A stretch of 33,288 nucleotides of DNA, from positions 1 through 33,288 of the forward strand of contig NZ_JACVVE010000052.1 in the NCBI RefSeq assembly GCF_016648105.1, read 5' to 3'. Each line of letters begins with the position of its first letter. Positions within the stretch are counted from its first letter, which is position 1. Origin of the DNA: Pseudomonas sp. S31. GTDB lineage: Bacteria; Pseudomonadota; Gammaproteobacteria; Pseudomonadales; Pseudomonadaceae. This document shows positions 15,606-23,578 of this stretch, piece after piece. The notes under the pieces are model-generated. The model was not told the DNA's origin, made no database searches, and was given only the letters and a program-made list of their open reading frames with translations. Both the position numbers and the translations under genes were made by a program.

Positions 15606-17012
15606 ATGGGCCTCAACGATCAGTGGATGCAACGTGACCTCAAGGTCCTGTGGCACCCCTGCACCCAGATGAAAGACCACGAGCAGCTGCCGCTGATCCC
15701 GATCAAGCGCGGCGAAGGCGTGTGGCTCGAGGACTTCGAGGGCAAGCGCTACCTGGATGCCGTGAGCAGTTGGTGGGTCAACGTGTTCGGCCACGCCAAC
15801 CCACGCATCAACCAGCGCATCAAGGATCAGGTCGACCAGCTCGAGCACGTGATCCTCGCCGGCTTCAGCCACCAGCCGGTGATCGAGCTGTCCGAACGCC
15901 TGGTAGCCATGACCCCGGCCGGGCTCGACCGGGTGTTCTATGCCGACAACGGCTCGTCGTGCATCGAAGTGGCCTTGAAGATGAGCTTCCATTACTGGCA
16001 GAACATCGGCAAGCCGGCGAAGAAGCGCTTCGTCACCCTCACCAACAGCTACCATGGCGAGACCATCGCCGCCATGTCGGTGGGCGACGTGCCGCTGTTT
16101 ACCGAAACCTACAAGGCGCTGCTCCTCGACACCCTCAAGGTGCCAAGCCCGGACTGCTACCTGCGCCCCGAGGGCATGGGTTGGGAAGAGCACTCGCGCA
16201 ACATGTTCGCCGCCATGGAGCAGACCCTGGCCGACCACCACGACACCATCGCCGCGGTGATCATCGAACCGTTGATCCAGGGCGCTGGCGGCATGCGCAT
16301 GTACCATCCGGTGTACCTCAAGCTGCTGCGCGAGGCCTGCGACCGCTATGGCGTGCACCTGATCCACGACGAGATCGCCGTGGGCTTCGGCCGTACCGGC
16401 ACGATGTTCGCGTGTGAACGGGCCGGCATCCGCCCGGACTTCCTGTGCCTGTCCAAGGCCCTCACGGGCGGCTACCTGCCGCTGGCCGCGTGCCTGACCA
16501 CCGACACCGTGTACCAGGCGTTCTACGACGACTACCCGACCCTGCGCGCCTTCCTCCACTCGCACAGCTACACCGGCAACCCGCTGGCCTGCGCGGCGGC
16601 CCTGGCGACCCTGGACATCTTCGAGCAGGACAACGTGATCGAGGCCAACAAGGCGTTGGCCACGCGCATGGCCAGCGCCACCGCGCACCTGGCCGAGCAC
16701 GCCCACGTCGCCGAGATCCGCCAGACCGGCATGGCCCTGGCCATCGAGATGGTCCAGGACAAGGCCAACAAGACTGCCTACCCCTGGCAAGAGCGGCGCG
16801 GCCTGAAGGTCTTCGAGCATGCCCTGACCCGTGGCGCCCTGCTGCGACCGCTGGGTAGCGTGGTGTACTTCCTGCCACCGTACGTGATCACGCCCGAGCA
16901 GATCGATTTCCTTGCCGAGGTGGCCAGCGAAGGCATCGACATCGCCACCCGCAGCAGCGTCAGCGTGGCGGTGCCGGCCGACTTCCACCCCGACTTCCGC
17001 GATCCGGGCTGA
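15606..17012 (+). CDS. bioA: Adenosylmethionine-8-amino-7-oxononanoate aminotransferase
   Basis: A 468-residue PLP enzyme of biotin synthesis that transfers the amino group of S-adenosylmethionine to KAPA, giving DAPA. Class III aminotransferase marks are present: VSSWWVNVFGHANPRIN, YADNGSSCIEVALKMSFHYW (PLP phosphate region), SYHGETIAAMSVG, HDEIAVGFGRTG with D255, and CLSKALTGGYLP with the PLP lysine K284. The paired tryptophans in SSWW and the overall length are typical of BioA rather than other class III enzymes. AGGAG stands 8 nt before the ATG at 15606, which beats the GTG at 15600. The rest of the biotin genes are not in this window. Confidence 0.96.
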   Translation: MGLNDQWMQRDLKVLWHPCTQMKDHEQLPLIPIKRGEGVWLEDFEGKRYLDAVSSWWVNVFGHANPRINQRIKDQVDQLEHVILAGFSHQPVIELSERLVAMTPAGLDRVFYADNGSSCIEVALKMSFHYWQNIGKPAKKRFVTLTNSYHGETIAAMSVGDVPLFTETYKALLLDTLKVPSPDCYLRPEGMGWEEHSRNMFAAMEQTLADHHDTIAAVIIEPLIQGAGGMRMYHPVYLKLLREACDRYGVHLIHDEIAVGFGRTGTMFACERAGIRPDFLCLSKALTGGYLPLAACLTTDTVYQAFYDDYPTLRAFLHSHSYTGNPLACAAALATLDIFEQDNVIEANKALATRMASATAHLAEHAHVAEIRQTGMALAIEMVQDKANKTAYPWQERRGLKVFEHALTRGALLRPLGSVVYFLPPYVITPEQIDFLAEVASEGIDIATRSSVSVAVPADFHPDFRDPG

Positions 17013-17032
17013 GCCAAACTCCACTGACGCCA

Positions 17033-17110
17033 CCCTGTAGGAGCGGGTTTACCCGCGAATGCGCTGGTAAACTCACCATCGCATTCGCGGGTAAACCCGC
17101 TCCTACAGGG
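17033..17110. repeat. Perfect inverted REP doublet between bioA and rsmE
   Basis: Arms 17033-17063 and 17080-17110 are perfect 31-bp inverted repeats separated by 16 bp. Each arm contains the core GCGGGTTTACCCGC or its complement, the palindromic core of P. putida REP elements. The doublet starts 20 bp after the bioA stop and ends 32 bp before rsmE, so it could stop bioA transcripts. Confidence 0.92.
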
Positions 17111-17142
17111 GTTGTGTACACCCTTTCCCGACGAGCTGAACC

Positions 17143-17862
17143 ATGAGACTGTCCCGCTTCTTCATCGACGCCCCCCTGAGCCTTGGCGAGCACGACCTGC
17201 CCGAGGCCCAGGCCCACTACATCGGCCGCGTGCTGCGCATGGGCCCCGGCGACGCCGTGCAACTGTTCGATGGCAGTGGCCAGGAATACCTCGGGCAGTT
17301 GCTCGAGGTGGGCAAGAAAAACGTCCGGGTAAGCCTCGACCAGGCCCTCGCCGGCCAGGCCGATTCGCCGCTGCATATCCATCTCGGCCAGGGGCTGTCC
17401 CGTGGCGAGCGCATGGATTGGGCGATCCAGAAAGCCACCGAACTAGGCGCCAATGAAATTACCCCGATCGTCAGCGAGCGCTGCGAAGTACGCTTGAAAG
17501 ACGAACGTGCCGACAAGCGCCTGGCCCACTGGCGCCAGGTAGCGATCAGCGCCTGCGAGCAATGCGGGCGCTCCACCCTGCCGGTGATACACCCGCCAGT
17601 GAGCCTGGCCGAATGGCTCAAGGGCACCGAGGCCGCGCTCAAGCTGGTGCTGCATCCGGTCGCCGAACCGCTGACCAGCCATGACAAACCGGCAACGCTG
17701 GCCTTCCTGATCGGTCCGGAAGGCGGCTTGAGCGAGGCAGAAGTCGAACAGGCCAAGGCCTCCGGCTTCCAGGCCGCGCGCCTTGGCCCGCGCGTATTGC
17801 GCACCGAGACAGCACCGGTGGTGGCGCTGTCGGTGGCGCAGCAGCTCTGGGGCGACTTCTAG
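17143..17862 (+). CDS. rsmE: 16S rRNA (uracil-1498-N3)-methyltransferase
   Basis: A 239-residue SPOUT-class methyltransferase that makes m3U1498 in 16S rRNA using S-adenosylmethionine. The N-terminal PUA-like part includes AQAHYIGRVLRMGPGDAVQLFDG. The C-terminal trefoil knot has LGQGLSRGERMDWAIQKATELGANEITPIVSERCEV, then FLIGPEGGLSEAEVEQA and RLGPRVLRTETAPVVAL, all typical of RsmE. The ATG at 17143 opens MRLSRFFI, the usual RsmE beginning. The stop codon shares the palindrome CTAG (17859-17862) with the stop of the convergent hemolysin III gene, leaving no room for a terminator between them. Confidence 0.95.
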   Translation: MRLSRFFIDAPLSLGEHDLPEAQAHYIGRVLRMGPGDAVQLFDGSGQEYLGQLLEVGKKNVRVSLDQALAGQADSPLHIHLGQGLSRGERMDWAIQKATELGANEITPIVSERCEVRLKDERADKRLAHWRQVAISACEQCGRSTLPVIHPPVSLAEWLKGTEAALKLVLHPVAEPLTSHDKPATLAFLIGPEGGLSEAEVEQAKASGFQAARLGPRVLRTETAPVVALSVAQQLWGDF

Positions 17863-18476
17863 CGCACGTAGAACGACACGGCAATGAAGTGCAGCAGGCT
17901 GCCGGTGATGACGAACAGGTGCCAGATACCGTGGGCGTGGCGCAAGCGGCTGTCCAGGGCGAAGAAGATGATGCCGATGGTGTAGAACAGCCCGCCCGCC
18001 GCCAGCCAGGCGAAGCCGGCGGTGCCCAGGGTGTGCAGCAGCGGCTTGACCGCCACCAGCACCACCCAGCCCATCACCGCGTAGATGATGATCGACAGGA
18101 TCCGCGCCTCCGAACGCGGCTTGATCTCCTGCAGCATGCCGATCACCGCCAGCCCCCATACCACGCCGAACAGGCTCCAGCCCCAGGGCCCGCGCAGGCT
18201 GACCAGGCAGAATGGCGTGTAGCTGCCAGCGATCAGCAGGTAGATCGACAGGTGATCGAGCTTGCGCATGATCACCTTCGCCCGCCCGCGGGTGCTGTGG
18301 TAGAGCGTGGAGATGCTGTAGAGCAGCAGCAAGGTGCTGCCGTAGATGGAGAAGCTGACGATCTTCCAGGGATCCCCCTGCAAGCCCGCGACGACGATCA
18401 GCCAGATGGCACCGATACAGGCCAGGACGGCACCGACCAGGTGGGTCCAGGCATTGAAGCGTTCACCGTAATACAT
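17859..18476 (-). CDS. Hemolysin III family (PAQR-like) membrane protein
   Basis: A 205-residue protein with seven hydrophobic helices. It starts MYYGERFNAWTHLVGAVLA, with the conserved ERxNxxTH signature, followed by LYHST and HAHGIWHLFVITGSLLHFIAV at the end; the histidines match the metal site of PAQR/hemolysin III proteins (E. coli YqfA type). Despite the name, a hemolytic role is not established for such proteins; membrane homeostasis has been suggested. It ends tail-to-tail with rsmE, sharing CTAG. A REP copy lies behind its start, next to the Chp operon. Confidence 0.9.
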   Translation of the reverse strand: MYYGERFNAWTHLVGAVLACIGAIWLIVVAGLQGDPWKIVSFSIYGSTLLLLYSISTLYHSTRGRAKVIMRKLDHLSIYLLIAGSYTPFCLVSLRGPWGWSLFGVVWGLAVIGMLQEIKPRSEARILSIIIYAVMGWVVLVAVKPLLHTLGTAGFAWLAAGGLFYTIGIIFFALDSRLRHAHGIWHLFVITGSLLHFIAVSFYVR

Positions 18477-18522
18477 GCAGAGAGAGACCTCCTGAGATGG
18501 GCTGGGTTCCTGTCGGACGCTG

Positions 18523-18552
18523 CCCCTGTAGGAGCGGGTTTACCCGCGAATG
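18523..18552. repeat. Single REP copy between hlyIII-like gene and chpC
   Basis: CCCCTGTAGGAGCGGG followed by TTTACCCGCGAATG is the same sequence as one arm of the doublets at 17033 and 29198, here present only once. It lies after the end of the Chp operon (minus strand) and upstream of the hemolysin III gene. Confidence 0.85.
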
Positions 18553-18570
18553 GGCCATCAGCCTTGCATC

Positions 18571-19044
18571 CTACCCAAGGGCAGGTTGCAGTTCAGCGTC
18601 ACGCACCAACCTTTCCAGCCCCACCAGGTCCGGCACCCGCGCCACCTGCTCACCCACCTGCACCGCCGCCAGCTCCAGGCTGCCCAGCGGCACATCCACA
18701 TAGTTGAGCTGGCTGTCGAGCTTGCACGAGCGCGGAATGTCCTGCAGCAGCACGGCCAGGTAGCGCAGGCCGGTGTCGCCCAGGGCATTGAGCACGACGA
18801 TACGCGCCCGCTCGCCGCAGGGCGTCTGGCCACCGCAGGCGGTCTCGAAGCCGATCAGCGGCAGGCGCTGCTGGCGCCAGTCGATCCAGCCCAGGTGCCA
18901 GGCCGGTTGCCCCGGCTGGCACGCCAGGTTGCGCTGGCCGATCAGCTCGGCTACGGCCACGTTCGGCAGTACCAAAGTACGGTCACCCAGCGGCAGCAAC
19001 AGGCCAGTCAGGCTGCTGCGCTGGCCGGCGATCAGTTCAAGCAT
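18571..19044 (-). CDS. chpC: CheW-like adaptor ChpC of the Chp chemosensory system
   Basis: A 157-residue CheW-like protein with LLLPLGDRTLVLPNVAVAELIG at its start and IDWRQQRLPLIGFETACGG in the middle, the two beta-barrel segments of CheW domains. CheW proteins couple chemoreceptors to the CheA kinase. In P. aeruginosa ChpC follows chpA and chpB; here its ATG at 19044 overlaps the end of chpA by 8 nt, implying translational coupling and leaving no chpB between. Being the last gene of the operon, it is the second CheW besides PilI. Name given by position and domain, so slightly less certain than the domain itself. Confidence 0.85.
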   Translation of the reverse strand: MLELIAGQRSSLTGLLLPLGDRTLVLPNVAVAELIGQRNLACQPGQPAWHLGWIDWRQQRLPLIGFETACGGQTPCGERARIVVLNALGDTGLRYLAVLLQDIPRSCKLDSQLNYVDVPLGSLELAAVQVGEQVARVPDLVGLERLVRDAELQPALG

Positions 19045-22000
19045 GCTGCTGGCTCCAATGGGCGATGCTCTGCAGCAACACCGATTCCTGGTAGGGTTTG
19101 CCGAGGTAGTCGTTGACCCCGATGGCCATGGCCCGCTCCCGGTGCTTCTGCCCGGTGCGCGAGGTGATCATGATGATCGGCAGGTCCTTGAGGCGCCCGT
19201 CGGCGCGAATGCGTGTGGCCACCTCGAAACCGTCCATGCGCGGCATCTCGATGTCCAGCAGCAGCACGTCCGGGCGGTGGACCTCCAACTGGGCCATGGC
19301 ATCGACGCCGTCCTTGGCGGTCAGCACGCTCATGCCATGGCGTTCGAGCAGGCGGCTGGTCACCTTGCGTACGGTCACCGAGTCGTCCACCACCATCACC
19401 AGCACCGGGCGCCGTGGCGCCGGCCCGAACAACGTGCGCTGCACGCCGCTGCCACCGGGCAGGCGGGCCAATCTGCGCTGCTGCCCGCGTAACTGGCCGA
19501 GCAAGTCAAGAATCAGCACCACCCGGCCATCCCCCAGCAACGTCGCACCCGCCAGGCCGGCCACCGCGGCGAACTGTGGCCCGAGACTCTTGACCACGAT
19601 CTCGCGGCTCGGCGACAGGCTGTCGACCTGGATGGCGAACGACTGTTCCTGGGAATGCACCAGCAGCACCGGCAACGGCACCCGCTGCCCCAACAGGGTG
19701 GGCCGTGGCATGCCCTGGACCAACTCGCCCAGGTAGCGCAGCTGGTACTCGTACCCGGCATACACGTAGCGCGGCGTGTCCAACTGGTAGCAAGCCTCGA
19801 GCTCGGCCGGCGGCACGCGCACGATGCCCTCGATGGTGTTGAGCGGGATCGCGTACTGCTCGTCGCCCAGGTGCACCATCACCGCGCGGTTGATCGACAC
19901 GGTGAACGGCAGGCGGATCAGGAAGCGCGCGCCCTTGCCCTGGGCCGATTCGATGGTCATCGAGCCGCCCAGCTGCTTGACCTCCTCGTGCACCACGTCC
20001 ATGCCCAGGCCACGGCCGGATATCTGGGTGATCTTTTCCGCCGTGGAGAAGCCAGGGCGCAGGATGAACTGGAGGATCTCGTGGTCGCTCAGGCGCGCGG
20101 CCGGGTCCAGCAGGCCACGCTTGATGGCCTTGCGCCGCACGGCCTCCAGCGGCACGCCAGCGCCGTCGTCGGTCATCTCGATGACGATGTCGGCGCCTTC
20201 GTGCAGCAGGTTCAGGTGGATGGTGCCCTGCTCGGGCTTGCCCGCGGCCAGGCGCACCTGGCGCGACTCCAGGCCGTGGTCGACGGCATTGCGCAACATG
20301 TGCTCCAGCGGCGCGACCATGCGTTCGAGCACGCTGCGGTCCAGTTCGCCCTCGGCGTTGCCGACCACCAGTTCGACCTGTTTGCCAAGCTCGCTGGCCA
20401 CCTGCCGTACCACCCGTTGCAGGCGCGGCACCAGGCGCTCGAACGGCACCATCAAGGTCGCGGTCAGGCCTTCCTGCAACTGGCTGTTGACCCGCGCCTG
20501 CTGCAACAGCAGGCCGTGGGTATCCTGGGCGCGCTGGGCAAGGGTTTCCTTCAGTTCGATCAGGTCCGAGGCCGACTCGAACAAGGCCCGCGACAGTTGC
20601 TGCAGCTGCGAATGGCGGTCCATTTCCAGCGGGTCGAAGTCTTCGTAGGCGTCGCTTTCGAAGGCCTGGCGGCTGGTAATGCGGCCCTGGGTCTCGATGT
20701 CCAGGCGCAGCAACTGGTCGCGCATGCGCTCGAGGGTGGTGTCCATTTCGCTGAGGGCGAACTGGGCATCGTTGATCTGTTGCTCGATGCGCCCGCGAAT
20801 TACCGAGTGCTCGCCGGCCAGGTTGCCCAGGTCATCGAGCAGCTCGGCATCGACCTTGACCATGTCGCCAGCCGCACGCTCGGGCGATGCCGCCGGGGCG
20901 TCGGCGGGCACCACCTCGGCCGGGGCCTGGGTGGCCACGCTGTCGGCCAGGGCAGCGCTGCTGAAGTTGCGGATGTAATCGATCAGCGCCGTGGCGGCAT
21001 GCAGCGGCTGCCCCAGGCGTACGGCATCGAGCATGTGCGCCAGGCGGTCATGGCAGTTCTGCAGCAGCGAGAACAGCGCCGGGGTCGGCGGCAGGCGGCC
21101 AGCCGCCAGCAACTCGTAGAGAAACTCCAGTTCGTGGGCGAGGTCGCCGATGGCACTGATCTCGACCATCCGCGCCACCCCTTTGAGGGTGTGCAGGTCG
21201 CGCATGAGGTTTTCCACCTCGGCAGCGTTGCGCGGGTCGGCTTGCCAACGGGCCAGGGCGGTGGCGGCGCTTTCGACGATGTCGGCGCTTTCTTCGAGGA
21301 ACACCTCCATCAGCGCCTTGTCGCCCTGGCTTTGCTCGTCGTCTTCGTCGACGACTTCGGCGACACCTTCGATAGGGTCGAGCGCGGTCACCGCCGTGGC
21401 GCTGACCAACCCCGTGGCGTCAGGCGCAAGGCCCTCGCCGAGCAGCCCGCGCAGGGCCTCGACCGTTGCCTGGCGGGCGCTGGGTTCCTGGCCGGCAGCC
21501 AGCTCATCGAGCATGTCGATCAGCGTCTCGTGGGCCTGCTGGGCCTGGGTGAAGAAGCGCTCGTCGGCAGCGAGGCTACCTTCCTCGACGGCGCCGTAGA
21601 GATCGAGCAGCGCCTCGCAGACCTCATCCATCGCCCACAGGTCGGCCAGGTGCGCCGCATGGCCCAGGGTCGTCAGTTGGTCCAGCAGCGTCTCCAGCGC
21701 CTGGCGCTGGCCGGGTTGCTCCTGCCAACCGGAGAGCAGCGACTCGGCGTCGAGCAGGATATCCATGGCCTGGCCGAGAAACTGCGCGGTCTGCCGTGGA
21801 TCACGTCGGCGCTTGTCGGCGTGGGCATCGGGCGCCACACCGAGCTGGGCGTCCACCCCCAGCCCGACCTGCTCGATCAACTCGGCAGCCCCGGGGATCG
21901 GTGCCAGCGGCGCGATATGCAGCTGTTCGAGGCCGGCCTGGAACAGCCCGAGGGCGACCGTCAGTTGCTCGAGCTCGGCCTGGCGCAACGGCAATTGGTG

Positions 22001-23569
22001 GCTGCGGTATTCCCGCGCCAGCCGGTCGAAGGCAGCCGCCAACTCGGCCACAGGCAAGACGCCCGCCATGCCGGCGCTGCCCTTGAGGGTATGCAAGGCG
22101 CGCTGCAAACTGTCGTCGACCGGCGCATCCTGGCCGTGCGCCTGGTCGAGGAAGGCCTCCACGCTCGCCAGGTGGCCCAGCGCCTCTTGCCGGAAGATGT
22201 CCAGCAGTTGCCGGTCCAGCCCATCGATCGATGCGCTCGGCTCGGGTATGTCCACGTGGGCCCGCTTGCCAGGCTCCGGCAACTCGACCGGGTTGTCGAC
22301 CAGGCACGGCACACCGAGGGCAGCGAGGCTGGTGCGGGCGCGGTCGATGAACGGCTGGCCATTGGCCAACGGGTCAGCCACGCGCCATTGCAGATAGCAC
22401 TCGCCGGCGCTGAGTGCCTCGGCCAGGTGTGTCAGCTCGTCGGCGGGCGGCTCTACCTCAAGGTGCTGCAACCAGCCCTGGACGTAGGCCGCGCATCCAC
22501 CGAACAGCTCGGCAGCAGCCGGCAGCATCAGCATCGCCAGGGCACCGCGCACCTGTTGCAACAGGCCCGGCAGTGCCTGCAGGCGCTGGCGCGGCCAGCC
22601 GGACTCAAGGCAATCGCCGATCAGCTCCTTGGCCTGGTGCAGCACCGCCAGCGCCTCTTCCAACACCACCTGGCGGATTTCGGCCAGGTCCGAGCCCGGC
22701 AGGCTGCCTTGGCCACCCTGCTCCATCGGCCCGACCATGCCATTGAGCGTGGCCTCGACGTACAGCAACGCCCCGGCCACGTCCATCAGCACCGCGTCGT
22801 CGGCCTCGCGCTCGGCATGGGCCAACGCCTGCAAGGCCAGCACCTGGTCGATGATCACCCGCCGCGGTTGCTGGAAGCCCAGCACCGCCAGGGTATCGGC
22901 GACGTGACGCAACGGTGCCAGCAGTTGCTCGAGCTGCGCCGGTTGCTGCCTGTCGCCACGCACGAACAGGTCGAGCCGCTCCTTGATACGCATCAGGTCA
23001 TCGCACAGCGCCACCACCACCGAGCGCAAGGCGTCGCGGCCCGGCCCGGCCTGCAGTTGCTCGCGCCAGGCGCCCAGCGACAGGTCGAGGTTGGCCAGGT
23101 CGTCCTCCCCGGCCAGGCGCTGCGCGACATCGCCGACCAGGCTGCCCTGGGCCAGCGGCTCGACGCCACGGCAAGCCCTGAGCTGGTTGAGCAGGGGCAG
23201 CATGACCAGCGGCAGGTCGTGGCGCGCCCCGCGCAGCCGTTGCAGGTAGGCCGGCAGTTGCTCCAGGCCCCGGAACAGCGCGCCCAGGCAATCGCCACGG
23301 GGGCTGACCTGGCCGTCGGCCAGGGCCCTGGCGAACTGCTCCAGCTCGTCGGCCAGGCGCGTGGCGCCCTGCAGTTCGAGCATGCGCAGGCAACCATGGA
23401 CCTGGTGCAGGTTGTCGACCACGAAGGCCAGCATGGACAGGTCGCCGGTCTCGCCAGCAAAGCGCTCCAGGGCCTGCCGGGCCTGGCCCAGGCAGTCGAG
23501 GATCGCGTCCCTGGTCCAGGCCAGGGCCACCGTGTCGTGGCGCTCGAGGCTTGCAGTGGCGACAGCCAT
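19037..23569 (-). CDS. chpA: Hybrid histidine kinase ChpA (PilL), CheA-like, type IV pilus chemosensory
   Basis: A 1510-residue CheA-type kinase. Hpt domains with LHTLKG stand at H493 and H793. An N-terminal Hpt-like helix pair has NLHQVHG (H55), and two other segments look like degenerate phosphotransfer domains (LLQQVRG near 337, LTTLGHAAHL near 631). The dimerisation part follows from about 905, the ATPase with N-box MLRNAVDHG (N1094), DDGAG and GRGLGMDVV, a CheW domain from about 1230, and a receiver at 1388-1508 with D1395/D1396, D1439, T1469 and K1491. It should receive signals from PilJ through CheW proteins and phosphorylate PilG and PilH. P. aeruginosa ChpA is 2472 residues, so this version is much shorter. 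Its ribosome site GAGGAG overlaps the pilJ stop. Confidence 0.93.
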   Translation of the reverse strand: MAVATASLERHDTVALAWTRDAILDCLGQARQALERFAGETGDLSMLAFVVDNLHQVHGCLRMLELQGATRLADELEQFARALADGQVSPRGDCLGALFRGLEQLPAYLQRLRGARHDLPLVMLPLLNQLRACRGVEPLAQGSLVGDVAQRLAGEDDLANLDLSLGAWREQLQAGPGRDALRSVVVALCDDLMRIKERLDLFVRGDRQQPAQLEQLLAPLRHVADTLAVLGFQQPRRVIIDQVLALQALAHAEREADDAVLMDVAGALLYVEATLNGMVGPMEQGGQGSLPGSDLAEIRQVVLEEALAVLHQAKELIGDCLESGWPRQRLQALPGLLQQVRGALAMLMLPAAAELFGGCAAYVQGWLQHLEVEPPADELTHLAEALSAGECYLQWRVADPLANGQPFIDRARTSLAALGVPCLVDNPVELPEPGKRAHVDIPEPSASIDGLDRQLLDIFRQEALGHLASVEAFLDQAHGQDAPVDDSLQRALHTLKGSAGMAGVLPVAELAAAFDRLAREYRSHQLPLRQAELEQLTVALGLFQAGLEQLHIAPLAPIPGAAELIEQVGLGVDAQLGVAPDAHADKRRRDPRQTAQFLGQAMDILLDAESLLSGWQEQPGQRQALETLLDQLTTLGHAAHLADLWAMDEVCEALLDLYGAVEEGSLAADERFFTQAQQAHETLIDMLDELAAGQEPSARQATVEALRGLLGEGLAPDATGLVSATAVTALDPIEGVAEVVDEDDEQSQGDKALMEVFLEESADIVESAATALARWQADPRNAAEVENLMRDLHTLKGVARMVEISAIGDLAHELEFLYELLAAGRLPPTPALFSLLQNCHDRLAHMLDAVRLGQPLHAATALIDYIRNFSSAALADSVATQAPAEVVPADAPAASPERAAGDMVKVDAELLDDLGNLAGEHSVIRGRIEQQINDAQFALSEMDTTLERMRDQLLRLDIETQGRITSRQAFESDAYEDFDPLEMDRHSQLQQLSRALFESASDLIELKETLAQRAQDTHGLLLQQARVNSQLQEGLTATLMVPFERLVPRLQRVVRQVASELGKQVELVVGNAEGELDRSVLERMVAPLEHMLRNAVDHGLESRQVRLAAGKPEQGTIHLNLLHEGADIVIEMTDDGAGVPLEAVRRKAIKRGLLDPAARLSDHEILQFILRPGFSTAEKITQISGRGLGMDVVHEEVKQLGGSMTIESAQGKGARFLIRLPFTVSINRAVMVHLGDEQYAIPLNTIEGIVRVPPAELEACYQLDTPRYVYAGYEYQLRYLGELVQGMPRPTLLGQRVPLPVLLVHSQEQSFAIQVDSLSPSREIVVKSLGPQFAAVAGLAGATLLGDGRVVLILDLLGQLRGQQRRLARLPGGSGVQRTLFGPAPRRPVLVMVVDDSVTVRKVTSRLLERHGMSVLTAKDGVDAMAQLEVHRPDVLLLDIEMPRMDGFEVATRIRADGRLKDLPIIMITSRTGQKHRERAMAIGVNDYLGKPYQESVLLQSIAHWSQQHA

Positions 23570-23578
23570 GGGAACTCC

